Shown: positions 22,817 through 34,802 of the stretch, one piece after another
How positions within the stretch are numbered: the first letter of the stretch is position 1
How the letters are laid out: every line of letters starts with the position of its first letter
NCBI GenBank assembly: GCA_037903475.1
Contig: JBAJFG010000172.1
Location: 744,001-808,000 of the forward strand
DNA from: Ancylostoma caninum
Lineage: Eukaryota; Nematoda; Chromadorea; Rhabditida; Ancylostomatidae
DNA length: 64,000 nt
Reading direction: 5' to 3'
Program-made: the position numbers and the translations under genes
The notes under the pieces: generated by a model
Databases searched by the model: none
The model's input: the letters and a program-made list of their open reading frames with translations, nothing else
Told to the model about the DNA's origin: nothing

Positions 22817-24107
22817 ATGAACACTTTCCTCCTTGCCCTCATCATCCTCGGAGTCGCTGAATGTGGTAGGCATGAAATGAAGAAACTCCCGAGATTTCCT
22901 GAGCCGCCTTTCCTCAAAAATATGACCCGAGAGGCTAAAAGGGAATACCACGACATCCTGAGGAAGAGAAATGAGACGATAGCTACACAAAAGCAGCAAG
23001 TTTTGGCGTGGGCAAAGAACCACGGCATAGAGGTGAGCTCCATCTCCCAGGATTATCTCGTCAAGGGATTAATTTAAGGTCATTTAGGCACAAGTACGAG
23101 AATTCGATGCCGAACTGAACCAACTTAAAGCCCAACAGAGAGAAAATGTTACTGCGTTGCTGGCCGAGTTACCACAAGCTTATCAACGACTCAATGAAAT
23201 AAAGGATAACGAAAATCAGACGCCAATCCAGCTGAAAGAGGCTTTGGATAAATTCCAAAACTCGAATAAAATGGTGGAAAGAACTTGAGAAATCGGGCAC
23301 AGTTCCATTTTTTATAGCAATAATTGCAGGTGTACGAGGTGTTGATGTTTGCTTCTGGACGTTTTCCACCACGAATAAGACCACAGGGACCACGTCGCCC
23401 TTGGAGTAAATGGAGGAGAGGTGAGGCTACGCACACATTAGTTTCCTTGTTAATTAGGTGGTCTATTTGGTTGGTGCATCCCGCCACTTGCCGCCATCCT
23501 CTCCCTGTTACTCCTAAACAGGAAGGGGGTTATACCTGTATTCCTCCTTTCGGAAGCGATAGAGGAGAAGATGTCGGAGAGGGGGGGGGAGGAGGAGGTG
23601 GGCTCTCACCTTTAGCTCATACTGCCTGACCCAGATGCATCACTGCAGTTACCCACGGTAGAAATGCTAATATGATGGTATGATTCCAGCACTACGATTT
23701 TCCCCGCAATATATGGAAAAATGGTTCCTTTGTGTGCGAATCCTTAGGAAGGCGAAGTTGCAATAAAAATTTGGGAAAATTTGAAAAAAAAATCAAATTG
23801 CAGCAAAAAACTTCCGTTATCCGTGGTCAGTGTGTCGAATAACCGCCCCCAACGTAAAATTTGGACAAAAAAATTTTGCTGAAATTTTCAAGGCAGTGGT
23901 GGCCCCTTTTTTCTATGAATAAAGGTGATATGCGACATCTAAAAGTTGAGAATCTTCTCCTGGAAAAAAGGTGCTTTGGTTGGGAAAGAATAGGAGAATC
24001 TACGTACAATTCTTCGCTGTCACTTTTCACCCTTCGCATAAACCACTCCAGTTTTTGCTATTGTCTGCTAACTAGATCAGAAATAACGTCTTCTTCTTTT
24101 AGGCTGA
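22817..24107 (+). CDS. SXP/RAL-2 (DUF148) secreted protein D
   Basis: Exons 22817-23032, 23088-23273, 23330-23420 and probably 24103-24107 give about 165 residues. A TTTTTTCAG acceptor directly precedes the start. The protein has a signal peptide (MNTFLLALIILGVAECG) and an SXP domain: PPFLKNMTREAKREY, QKQQVLAWAKNHGIE, LLAELPQAYQRLNEI with NENQTPIQL, then VYEVLMFASGRF and a basic Pro/Arg tail. Several N-glycosylation sequons are present (NMT, NET, NVT). Exon 3 ends in phase 1 at a good GTGAGG donor. The conserved acceptor at 24102, shared with gene E, then adds a single codon and TGA. Alternatives are a hidden small exon, or the earlier acceptor at 24080, which leaves a longer open tail ending SKDI. 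Identity is sure; the last few residues are not. Confidence 0.8.
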
Positions 24108-25580
24108 CGCAACCACTCTGGCCGAAAAGCTTCATCTTAAGTAAAGACATCTGAGTCGTGTCTGCTGTAATAAATATGCCTATCGCAATTTGTTCACTTG
24201 TTTTTACTCCTACCGGGAATATATTCCACATTTTCTGTTTCTCCACCTCTTTTTTAGTTGATATGATGGAGAAATAGTGTTGCGAAGAAAAAAGAAAAAC
24301 AATTGGCCAATGATTCAGTGGCCATGAGCAGAGAATTATGGGATGAAGATGCAGGCAGTAACGAACGAACTGCACATAATCTCTCGGTGATTGACATAAA
24401 TTTGTAAGGAAAAAACTTTTACGCACATTATACACACGTCAACGCAGTGATTCATGCAGGTCTAAATATTTGGTTGTTTCCAAAAGTTGGGTTATGACAC
24501 TTAAACTCGAATTATCATAGCTCGCCTAGGCGAAAAGATGTGAAACGATTGAACAATCATTGAATAACCACATCATCACGAATTATGCATGCTCTCTTCA
24601 AGAAATGGATCCAGCTTCTTAATTTTGTTGTTATTTGCAGAGAAATAGTCTACTGAGTGTGGAAGCCTCGATTTCTGACTGTGTCTTCTTCCGGATCGCC
24701 TGTAGTGTCAAGCGGGTTCTCGGCTGTTGTGTCACACCCGAGAAGGCAGCACACTCCTACCATTCTTTTTCCTTCCATTCAGCTTCATCAGTTTTGTAGT
24801 TGTCCGGTAGTCGGAACTGAACAGTTTATTAGAAGGGCCAGAATAGTAGTACAGGCGAGTGAATAAGTAGCGAAGCGTATGTATATAAAGATACATACAA
24901 CAACAATGGTGGGGTGTATATACCCCAAGAGATGAGGTTCGATAACATTTCAGAGTAGATCGCAACCGATCAATAGTGGATCAAACATTCTAGATCACCT
25001 CAAACACACAACAATCAAGATCCTACAAGAATCGGCAAAATGAGGGACACTAAGACCTTCTTGTGATAGCCCCCATCACTGCATTCAGAACGGCGTTGAC
25101 GTTATCGAATTTGAGTGCATAATTTTGACATATGTATTTCCAAAAAAGGAATACTTGGACCAAAATTCAGCTTCGCTTTGGTTGAACATTTTCCATCGCA
25201 TACACTGGTAATACATATTCTACTTCCGAGCAGCTGTGTTGTTAGCGAGTTCGAGTTCATCACACAGCTCGTGGCGAAATCTTTTGATCAAGTACATTAC
25301 GGATCACCTTCGAAGAAGGCAGCAAAAGTGACTGGATATAAAAGGGAATAGAAGAATGGAAAGAAGAAAATATGGGCTACAAACGATGCAAAAGACGCGG
25401 TCGAAGCACGACAGCTTTGTACAAAGTATTATTCCAAAGTCCGTGAATCAGAACTCCTTGGAAGGTTCTGCAACAACCTAAATTTTCTTCTACAGGTGAG
25501 AAGAAACAGCCATTTGCCAGGAGTGAATTCAATTAAGCCGGAGTAGTATAGCGGAAAGAAGATAAAAAATACAATATAGT
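24108..25580. other. Intergenic, no gene recognised
   Basis: Contains the downstream half of the repeat shared with 21840-22015. Short ORFs at 24657-25351 lack supporting features. Confidence 0.45.
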
Positions 25581-25582
25581 CC

Positions 25583-25852
25583 ACAGTTAACGTTAATGAC
25601 GGTGACCCATCCCCGGCCTCGAGAAAGATGCCGCGCAACCGCGGCGCGAGCACTGGGTTCGGTGTCGTCTGAAGCCGGAATGCTACTCCTAGTTGCTTTT
25701 CTTTCCGATTCGGTCGGAAATCTGTAAAACAGGTAGAAAAGCTTCTAGAAATAGCATAACAATAGCGGAGGACAACGGTTAAGGCGCGCTCGGCGCGGTT
25801 GTGTGGCGTCCATCTCGACGCCGCGAATGGGCCACCACCATTGACGTTCACT
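25583..25852. mobile_element. MITE family 1, copy b
   Basis: Related to the elements at 20075 and 59765. The right end reads inverted CAGTGAACGTCAATGGTGG and abuts TA at 25853-25854. The left end (CAGTTAACGTTAATGACGG) is more diverged. The internal CTCGAGAAAGATGCCGCG block is shared. Confidence 0.6.
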
Positions 25853-26019
25853 GTACATATAAGTTCTATCGGTAGAATGTTGCAAAGGGCGTCATGTGTG
25901 CGTCTTGGCTCTGGTCGCGGTGGATTATCGATTAGATCAAATAGGCTGCGTCTAAGGTGTTCGAGGAAGTTGCTCGCTAGATTTCAAGTCAACTGAGTGC
26001 TTTGCAGTGCGTTGTTTAA

Positions 26020-26166
26020 CGCGTTGCAATACGCGCGAGCTTATTCATTCCATCAGATCAAATTCTCAATCGAAAGGCTACGTCCGAAGCGCTAAAAACA
26101 CACGTAGCCTTTCGATTGAGAATTTGATCTATTGAAATGTATCAGCTCTCGCGCGTATTGCAACGT
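26020..26166. mobile_element. Palindromic element with perfect 29-bp stem
   Basis: 26055-26083 and 26102-26130 are perfect reverse complements over 29 bp with an 18-bp loop. A second, outer inverted pair (GTTGCAATACGCGCGAG at 26023-26039 and its complement at 26149-26165) brackets it. It could be a small foldback MITE; no coding content. Confidence 0.6.
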
Positions 26167-26689
26167 GATGTTTACGCCGAGGTGAATGCCTTGTAGGGTA
26201 GTTTGTCCTCGTTGCAGCAAATTCCCATGTTATTGCTATTTTAGCTTTGCTTTTGCTACTTTGTTATTACTCTTCGGTGATATTCGAACTGATTTTTCGA
26301 GGCTTACTGTGAGCTTCAAGTCTGCTTTACACACTAAACCAAGCGCTTTTACATCAAGATCAGTAATGGGTGTGACACAAAACTGAGAGGAGATCCTGCA
26401 TTTCTTGAGTACAGGTCCAAGATCAGCGTCGCAAGCTGCATAAGGCAATGTCCCCCTCGTTACAAATGACCACAATGACCATCCTTCCCTTGTCAGCTGA
26501 GCGCGGATGCGTTGATCTACGATAACCTACCACTATCAGAGCCGCGCTCCGCACGCGACGTTCTCTACAAAGTTCTAAAGACAGAATTTATAGACCATAC
26601 CTGCGAGATTCTTCAAAAAAGGACAAAGTGGTCGGCGTTAATCAATCTCGGTTTATGGGAAGCAATACGCATACGACTTCATATGAGCA

Positions 26690-26902
26690 TCGTAGAGGCA
26701 CTGAATCCGTGTGGACCCTGTAAATTGACTTGCAGAGGGAATCTGGTGTATAAAATCAGTGCTTCATCCTCCCAGACTCCTTTGGTGCCAATTTACCGAC
26801 TCCGGACGGATGAATGGCTTCGTTGAGCAGGTGAGCGATCGAACCATCGACCGCACTGGTGTGGTGCGCCAGCACACTTTTCACCACTGCGCTACACTCG
26901 CC
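26690..26902 (-). mobile_element. tRNA-derived SINE
   Basis: Read on the minus strand from 26902, the start GGCGAGTGTAGCGCAGTGG contains a polymerase III A box (TAGCGCAGTGG, 26894-26884). About 40 bp later comes a B-box-like GGTTCGATCGC (26845-26835). A non-tRNA body follows (GCCATTCATCC, GGAGTCGGTAAATTGGCACC) and continues to about 26690. Box order and spacing fit a tRNA-related SINE head; the cloverleaf is not complete enough for a working tRNA. Confidence 0.5.
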
Positions 26903-26909
26903 TTTTTAG

Positions 26910-27500
26910 AAATAGCGATGGATAAAAAGCATACCTTTTACAATAGAAAGCTCCAGCTCCAAGAAACCTTTGCTAAATTCTGGAGAATAACCAGATGGTC
27001 ATAAATGGCAAAGTGCCATTAAGGGTTTTTGACCACTTCACACTCTCAGTTGTCAGCGTGTAACTGTAATACATGGTATACTCGACCCCAGCAGCTTCAC
27101 AGTCGTTTTACGTGAATTCGTAAGATTTGAAGGCCAAGACATTTCCTCGCCATTCCTTTCTTAGTACATGAGGCTTACTCACCCAAAATTGAAGTTTTTT
27201 TTTTGAATTCTTTTAACTATATTGATATTTTCATCTTCATTGACGCCAGGATGGAGGAGTTCCTCTTCAGATGATAGTGAATGCAAGGTTAACCAAGATG
27301 TATTTATTCTATCTTCCACACATATATCGAAGCATTCTGAAACGACAACTAGACACTTGCTTCTCATCTCTTCCTTATTTTCTCACTTTAGTTCTATATT
27401 TTTCCTTCAGATTTTCTGCCAATTAAACTACGAACCTATACACTTCCAGAACAGAAGGAAAACCTTTGATTTTAGTCATGCTTTAGATATTTAATCAAGT
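26910..27500. other. Intergenic, no gene recognised
   Basis: AT-rich sequence with short ORFs on both strands and no motif. It is upstream of the duplicated promoter block of gene E. Confidence 0.45.
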
Positions 27501-27519
27501 GGAAATCATATTCATGGTT

Positions 27520-27960
27520 TTCATGCCAGTAAACAACGACGGATCAACCGTGACGACACTGATCTCACTGTTATTCACCACAGATCCCATTGTTTTCGGA
27601 TCCCCGCCTGTGTATCAACTTGAGTTCACCATGCGTGCACAGATGTTCTTTCGTAGCTCAGTTTGCGCAGCTGCAAAATGTCCACTGATGACGTCGGGTG
27701 ACCGTTGCCAAATTTGGGTGAAACGTTGCGTAAAGTTACCTTTCCAATGGTCGCCATCCACCTGTAACGTACGCGCGCACGTGCAAAATGAGCGATGAGT
27801 TCAGTACCCACGGTTTTCGCCGAAACAACTCATTACCTCCAATGAATCACCAGGGGCGGGGTTGACAGATCAGCGACAATCCCCCGACATAAAAGGGCCT
27901 CAACAAATACGATCACATCCGAATGTTTTGGGGTCTCATAGCCTCATGGCTATTCTTTAT
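27520..27960 (+). repeat. Duplicated promoter block of gene E
   Basis: Paralogous to 22292-22760. The palindromic TGACGTCA of the D block is TGACGTCG here (about 27687), so one base of the palindrome is lost. Confidence 0.7.
27899..27904 (+). promoter_or_regulatory. TATA-like box of gene E
   Basis: ATAAAA in GACATAAAAGGG, 102 bp upstream of the ATG, conserved with gene D. Confidence 0.45.
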
Positions 27961-28005
27961 CCTAGTCTTTAGTGAGTTCGCTGTGATGAATTCATTTTTT
28001 TTAGG

Positions 28006-29793
28006 ATGAACATTATTTACCTTGTACTCATCATTCTCGGAGTGGTTGAATGCAGTAGTCGTGAGATGAAACGCCCCAGATGGCATGAGCCTCCTTTCCT
28101 CAAAAATATGACCCGTGAGGCTAAGAAGGAATACCGCGAAATCCTAAGAAACAAAAACGAGACGATTGCTGCACAAAAGCAGCAGGTTTTGGCATGGGCA
28201 AGGAACCACAGCATAGAAGTGAGCTTCATGTCTCAGGACTATCTCGTTGCCGGATTAATTTGAGGTCATTTAGGCACAAGTGCAACAATTCGAAGCCGAG
28301 CTAAAGCAACATAAAGCGGAACTGAGAGCGAATGTTACGTCGCTCCTGACTGCGTTGCCACAGGCCTATCAACGGCTCAACGAAATAACGGATAACGAGA
28401 ACCAAACGCCAATCCAGCTGAAAGAGGCTTTGAACCAATTCAGAAACTCGAGCAAAATGGTGAGGAGAAGATAGGAAAACCTGCATTATTCAATATTTAT
28501 AGCGAGAATTGCAGGAGTACGAGGTGCTGATGTTTGCTTCCGGGCGATTTAACCGACGAGGACCACACCGTGGAGGGCCACGTGGAGGACGTTGGGGCAA
28601 GTCAAAGAAGGGTCAGGCTACATTTTAATAGTGTTGTGCCATTAGCCCGGTTATTGGAGAGCCTATTTGGTTGCTGCTTTTCCCCCACTTGCCGCCTTCC
28701 TCACCTCTGCTACTCCTAAACAGAAAGGGGGTTTATGGTTGCCTTTCTAATTTTAGAAACGTTTGAAGGGAGGATATCAGCAAGTGAGGGAGGGGGAGTG
28801 GGCTCTCATTCTGAGGAATTATTGTTTGATCCGAATACATCACTGAGATTACACATGGTAAATGTATTACCAAACTTGAATTTGCTCCTTGCCCTGCACC
28901 CATCAAGATGTTCATCGATGCGTGACATTGTCTGTACCTATTTGCTACTGGGGGATCACGCTTGTGGGTACGAAATTGCCCATTCCTCCAGCAATGCATC
29001 CAGGCCTTGGAGAGTCGTGATCGAGATGTGTAACTGCCAATCGATTATCGGAAGAGTTAGACGGCTTCATAATTCATCTATGTTTAATGTACTAAGGAAA
29101 GCCCCACCTTAATGTTTCTGGAGAATGTGCCAGGATTATCGAATTCCAAGCTCGAAACCACCGCATAACATTCGGAAACTAGCCAGAAGTCAAGTCAAAG
29201 TTATATAAATTGATTTCAGCTCCTTGAGTTTGCAGTAAAGCTAGAAATTTTTTTTTTGCCACATCGTCTCCAGAAATCTCAGTAATAGATAACTAATAAC
29301 AAATAATAACAATAAATATTAATTAATAATAAATTCGTGAGGTCCCACAGTGGAATTTCCTGATGTCATTCCCGTTTTCCCAACTTTTTCCTATTCTGAA
29401 GTTTTTTTTTGAGATTGTTCTTGGCGCGCCCATCCCGAAAATTCCAAGCAATACTTTTCGTTTGAAATTTGCCCTTCGAGCTTATTTGATGCGCTAATCA
29501 TAAATGGTAATATTTTTTACCATAACATAGTTTTGTGCGACTATGGTCGACGGTAATGTATGGTGCAGTGGTGGCCAAATTGTATCGTTCTCTCCATAAG
29601 TGGAGGTAATTTCCAGCTCTGAACTTAGAAATCTTACTCTGAGAAGAAAGCCAACTTGAACTTCATCCCTTGAAGAGAAATGGGAAAGTCTGCAGTTTTC
29701 ATAATTCGCCAAAATTTCTATTTTATTCTTCCAAATAAATCATCTTTGTCTCTACTTAGTCTTCAGTAATACTGTTTTCTTCTTTTAGAGTGA
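28006..29793 (+). CDS. SXP/RAL-2 (DUF148) secreted protein E
   Basis: Exons 28006-28218, 28274-28459, 28515-28611 and probably 29789-29793 give about 166 residues. It is a close paralogue of D with the same exon lengths and phases. The protein has a signal peptide (MNIIYLVLIILGVVECS) and an SXP domain: PPFLKNMTREAKKEY, QKQQVLAWARNHSIE, LLTALPQAYQRLNEI with NENQTPIQL, then EYEVLMFASGRF and an Arg/Gly-rich tail. The exon-3 donor is GTCAGG, weaker than in D; without that splice the frame runs to a TAA at 28626-28628 and adds GQATF. With the splice, the next conserved acceptor gives one codon then TGA. The start is directly behind a TTTTTTTTAG acceptor. Confidence 0.8.
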
Positions 29794-30480
29794 CAGAACC
29801 ACTCCGAGTGAAGAGCATCACTCCGCTGAAGAGAAGTAAAGACATCTGAGTCATGTCTTATGTAATAAATATGCTTATCTCAACTTGTTCGCTCATTTTT
29901 ATTCCTGTACAGGGATCTTTTTCACATTTCCAGTGTAATTTACAATTTACTTCTCGATTCGTACGCAGGCGATAATACCACTACCGTTCATAAAAGTGCA
30001 TTCAGGTCAAATGATGACGGCCTACGATTAATCCGGACCAGTTTTGAGCAGACAGTAACGGGGTATTGTTTGGTAAATCGTCTGCGTGCCAGGCGGATAA
30101 ACGTTTTTGTTTGGGACCTGGGACCATATTCAGGAGAATAATCCCCTCGTTTCTTTCATTTCATATGCACTCTCTTCAGGTTACCGTATTATTCAACAAA
30201 TTCACTATATAGCTGTATAGCTGTATGGTAATAGGAGTACAGAAATTGTTGTTGTTCGAGCAAAAACATTCCTTCGGTAGTCATTTTGTATAGTGCGGTG
30301 CTTTTCTGTCACTACCTCTGATAACTGTGCAGGACGAACGCAGGCCAAACGGCGTAATGGTTCGGCTAGAAACTAGAGCAGCAACGGTTGCCAGTTGCTG
30401 CCATCCTCCCCTCGGTTGCTGCTCAATCTGTCATCCCTTTAGCAGCAACCACGGAGTTGGGGTACTGTTTCCTGTGCGTC
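29794..30480. other. Intergenic between E and unit B
   Basis: No gene recognised. A GCAGCAAC...GTTGCTGC inverted motif lies near 30385-30410, close to the left edge of unit B. Confidence 0.45.
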
Positions 30481-30973
30481 TTATCCCTCTCCGTTGACAG
30501 ACGTGTGTCCCACTGCGCGGAAGTCACACACTCTTGTGCATGTGACTGAGCCTGGCGCCCACGGACACCGAAAAGGCAACATTTCTATCGTCGACTACAG
30601 CAATGTCTTCGCAAAAGGGTTGCAAATTCAATGTTCTGCTTACTGGAGTGATTCTCTACCACCCGATTAAATGATAAACGGATTACTTCAGAAGCGAAAA
30701 GTTTTGTGGTTGCTGCCTTTGAAACAATGGAAGGAGTGATACTAGCTGGAGTCCTAATTCAACAAAAAAAATCTTCAGAAATAATCGACTTTATTCTCCA
30801 TGTGCATATCAGCGACAAAATGAGGACGCTCAAAGATAAAACACAGGTGTATTCGTGAAGAACAGCCTTTAGCGAAGCAGAAAGGAAGACCCATTTACCT
30901 TAACTCACTAAATCTTTTTTTCCTGAAACTAAAGATATGAGCATCTCGTCTGACTGCGGAAACAAGCTCACCT

Positions 30974-31733
30974 CTATGCTGCCTTCTTCTTTTCTTTTGC
31001 CAACTGAGAAAGCAAGTTTCGTTTTTCATTACGTCGGAAACGTTGAAAACGGAAGCGGAAACGAGGATCAAGGATTCTCAACGCGTACGAGACCACTTTG
31101 AACTCCTTTCAATATGCGATATTAAAAACAACTTTGACGTGGGAGCAACATTGTGACAGACCTTCTTGTACTCAGACCTTAGTCTGTCCATTTCAGCCGC
31201 TTTCTGAGCTCTCGTTTTGTTTCTGTCGTCCCAGATGCTGATGTATTTTTTGCCAACGGTGGGGAGATTTTCTAGTAACTCGTCAAATTGTTTTCGTTGT
31301 TGCTTTCTTTCCGCCCTCCTCTTTTCCAAGTATTCCGCAACACTTTCCTAAAATTTGTTGTTTGTGAAATTTAGGAGATAAAAATACACTGGCGCTTCAG
31401 ACGCACGCATCTATTTAGGCGATAATCACTGCTAATGATTTGAGTGTGCTGGACCAAATAATGATGAAAACCCAGGAAAAGATCGAAATTTTTTTCTGCC
31501 AACCTAGTTGCAGACTATACCTTTATTCCATTCTTTTCCGCCCACTCGAGGATCTTTTGCCTTTTTTCTTTCCAGGATAGGTCCCATCGTCTTTTTAGAT
31601 CCCTATACTCATGCCAGGATTCATGAGTCACTTCACCGAGGAAGGTGGGAATAGCAGGAGTCGATTTCTGTGATCCTAGCTCTCGACAAAGAACTGTGGC
31701 GCTCAGGAGGAGAAGTACCACAAGTGTACGCAT
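30974..31733 (-). CDS. SXP/RAL-2 (DUF148) secreted protein, copy B
   Basis: Exons 31733-31521, 31347-31162 and 31003-30974 give 142 residues, with the same lengths as copy A. The signal peptide is MRTLVVLLLLSATVLC. The domain reads PTFLGEVTHESWHEYR, KRQKILEWAEKNGIK, EKRRAERKQQRKQF, LLENLPTVGKKYI and the tail is LAKEKKKAA. The ATG follows a TTTCAG acceptor. The donor of intron 2 is the same weak GTCTGT as in A and C. Differences from A are mostly single substitutions, with no stop or frameshift, so the copy looks functional. Confidence 0.8.
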
Positions 31734-31955
31734 TCTGAAATTGCTAAAACCATGAATTGTTTGGAATCCCCACCATTTTACGATATTGTCTTATCGACGT
31801 AGAACAGTGAAGAAGTCATCTCATGATCTTGTGTGATGTGATGGAGGCAAGGGAATCAGGATTGCAGATTAATGAAATGAAAAAGACGAAGGAAAACCAT
31901 TTGGGCATGCATATTCGAAGATGGCATTTTTGGCGTCGTTCTGGTTTCAAGCCTT

Positions 31956-31963
31956 CTTTTATA
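31956..31963 (-). promoter_or_regulatory. TATA box of SXP copy B
   Basis: TATAAAAG on the minus strand about 220 bp upstream of the ATG, equivalent to the boxes of copies A and C. Confidence 0.5.
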
Positions 31964-33949
31964 TGGAAGTTGTGTTCGCCTTTTTGTCTCCTAATTATCC
32001 ATTAAATCGTTTGCGTCTGTGAATATCAAATGTTGAAACATCCATTATATATTTCAGCGCTCTTCTAAAAAGGCGTGCAAATTGCACACCACCATGCGGA
32101 AATGATCCCGTCGAGCACAAAAGAAAGGAAATTGAGAAAAAATCGGGAAAGGAATTGATAAGAATAAAATAAAGAGGGGAAAAAAGAGAGAGAAGAATGA
32201 AGTGAAGAAAAAGTCGGATGTGACATGTCCAGCAGGCACGCAGTGGGCGAAAATTGCACAAACGAACCAGCTTTATATGATTTTCTTTATGCGCGTTTTG
32301 GACACTCGCGCAGTTTTCCCGCGAGTTTTGTGACGTTTTTTTCGCAACGGGAAAAAATTATTCTTTTTCCTCAATATCAGCAAACTTGTTCATAGCGAAG
32401 CCATTTTGCTATGATCATTCCTCCGTTTTTGCAAAATTAAGTGACCCATTCCTAGGCCGCTAAACTTTCAACATTCTATGAGAATACGAGGTTTCTCTAA
32501 AATGCATTTAAATAGCTTTTGTAGTTTCTTTCCAAGGCCTATGCCAATTTTTCTTCCTTTTCTTGTCAGATTTGTGATAATAATAAAACTTATGATGCTC
32601 TCCGTCTTTGCCCGAGCCCGTGAGAAGTCGTACTCAAACTGGTTGTTGCGAAATTAATTGCCAAAAGGGGCCTTTCAGTTCAAAGTGTTGTAACTCGGCT
32701 CAAACACCACTTTCTTCATTAATTTAGCAGTCGTTCTATTCGGTAGATCCTCCGCGACAAATCCAGCGAAGACTGCTCGCCTCTTCAACAAAAACTGATA
32801 TCATAACAATTTGTAAACGTGAATTTGAAAGGCGATTTCAACATGCTCCAGACCAGCAATCTGCTGCTGTCGCAGGAATGTATCTGGAGCTCGGAAAAAT
32901 GACATACAGTGGGAGGATGGTCTAAGCAATAAGGGTATAGAGTGAGAGCCTCGATGCCTCGCTGCATCAGTTTTTGTCGTGTGAGTTTTTGAATGTGTGG
33001 GGGCTTCACGCTACTCTGGAGCAGAGGAAAACCAGCTTTTGTTCACCACTGCCGACCACATCTATAGCAGATTTGCAGATTTCAACTTGAAATTACAATA
33101 TCTGCTTTCAACTTCTGACTAGGTTGTAGGAGGATGCAGCCAATCACACCCTTGCAGCACCACGAAGCTGCTGACACAACCTCCCTTGAGGGAAGATCGG
33201 TTCGAGAAAAATTAGAAGTGGGAAATCGTCTCCACCCATATCCATTCGCATTTCTTATTATCGTGCAGAAACCGGCCTCCTGGCACAGTAACTACTAACA
33301 ATTACTACGAAACTAGTCGTTTTGGGACGAAAAAACTAAGTTAGGAAAGATGTCACGCCTGATAGGGCGTTGTTCATCAGTCGGATCGAGTGGTGTTCGC
33401 GTCCGCACCTTTGGCACCCTACTGCTTGAAGTCGGACGTGTTGAAATTGTCATATAGAGAGCGTCCGCCCCTGCCCCATCGTCCCGATAGTAGGATCCAG
33501 TTTAGGTTCCACGGCTGTCCTCAACGCCCGATCGTCTAGCGACATCCCCTAACCACGACTATGGTTACATTTGAGTTTAAAATCGTAGGAAGAGAACTTC
33601 GCGAACCCATTGCTCACTGTCCATTTGGAATGCGATTCCGAGCGGAAAGAAACGCTAGATTTCCCGGACATTTCCGATTCGGAGTGATCAAGTTTGAGGT
33701 CATTAACCGTGATCTCCAGAAAATCACCTCGACTCATCATTTTTTAGTGACTTTATAAAGAACCGCAGGAAAGACCTAGCTAGAATATTCAGGAAGCAGT
33801 TTAAAGAGAAGGAAAAACCCTTCGAGAAAGTCACACAAGTTGCTCGAAATTTTTGAAATTCCACGGAAGAGAAGAATTTATTTGTACATACCCCAAACAG
33901 CAATTAGTTTCACACCAACCTGATATGTGCTTAAAAAACGCCGAGGATA

Positions 33950-34700
33950 CGTATGCATAATGCCGGTTTTTGCATCTGCTTCCGTAGACGTATAAATAGG
34001 GATTTGAACACTACTGGATTTAAAGGGCTGATTATTGTTGCATTCCAATTGCTGCTACGGGCAGATCGACCGCAAGGAGTGCGGAAGAAGTCTCTACGAT
34101 TTTCGCTCCCGTTTGCCCATTTTCAGCTTTTGCCGCGTTGCTTTGTCGCGATCGCCGCGCACAAAACCTGCGGGGTGTGGCCGGAGTCCGAGATGCACGC
34201 AGCGTAAGGCTCCGGCAGGGGCTGCCAGCGACGGCGCAGCTCATGAGCTGGCACCGAGTGGGCGCAGCACCCACCAATTGCGGCTGGCGGTACAGGTGTG
34301 GGTACCTCATTGCCGCCGTCCTCTACTGGCGGATGATGGTGGCAGCTCATCTGCACACCCCATATGCCATTATTGTCTGTTGTGATCACATGATCAGTGT
34401 TAGTACATATGCGCATGTATCAGAAACTAGTGGTGCAAAATTGAGGCACTGCTATGGTTTGTAGCTTTGGAACCTCCACAGGCGTTGTGAGTTGCCTGGC
34501 CGGCGGCTTCATGCATTCTGACGCAAGCGTGCGTGCTACCAGCCCTTGGCGGGTTATCTGTCCCGTCTCTATCAGCCATGGGTTCCTCGCCCGTTACTTA
34601 CACCGATACTTGGTTGTGTGGTTTGCTGGGCTACGTAATGGGTGGAGCGGGAAATTGACGGCATGCTGCATGAGTTACACGGTATGTGCGTCATTTTCTG
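33950..34700. other. Repeat-like GC-rich spacer
   Basis: 34050-34330 is GC-rich and open in several frames on both strands, as GC-rich repeats often are. No protein family is recognisable, so the long ORFs are treated as chance. Confidence 0.4.
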
Positions 34701-34802
34701 GTATATTCTTCAAAGGCAGTGTGTCACCTCGTTTTCGTGTTTGAGGTTTTAAGGGACTTTGAATCTCCTCCATACGCTGAATCCAGCGGTTTACATAACA
34801 TG

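Larger units (their letters stand above)
30480..33940 (-). repeat. Segmental duplication unit B
   Basis: About 3.46 kb matching unit C (about 39820-43290) in direct orientation and unit A in inverted orientation. Similarity runs through SXP copy B and 2 kb of upstream DNA that includes a 65-codon plus ORF at 33561-33758, which is disrupted in unit C. Confidence 0.75.

Noticed and set aside
25429..25851. 140-codon minus ORF
   Set aside because: It overlaps the MITE family 1 copy at 25583-25852, and its translation follows the GC-rich arms.
26835..26902. A functional tRNA gene on the minus strand
   Set aside because: A and B boxes are present but the stems do not form a full cloverleaf, and a SINE-like body follows.
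33561..33758. 65-codon plus ORF in unit B as a gene
   Set aside because: The equivalent place in unit C is broken by substitutions and indels, so coding selection is not supported.
34035..34464. Overlapping long ORFs on both strands (up to 116 codons)
   Set aside because: GC-rich sequence lacks stop codons in many frames by chance; translations are Cys/Arg/Ala-rich without domain features.
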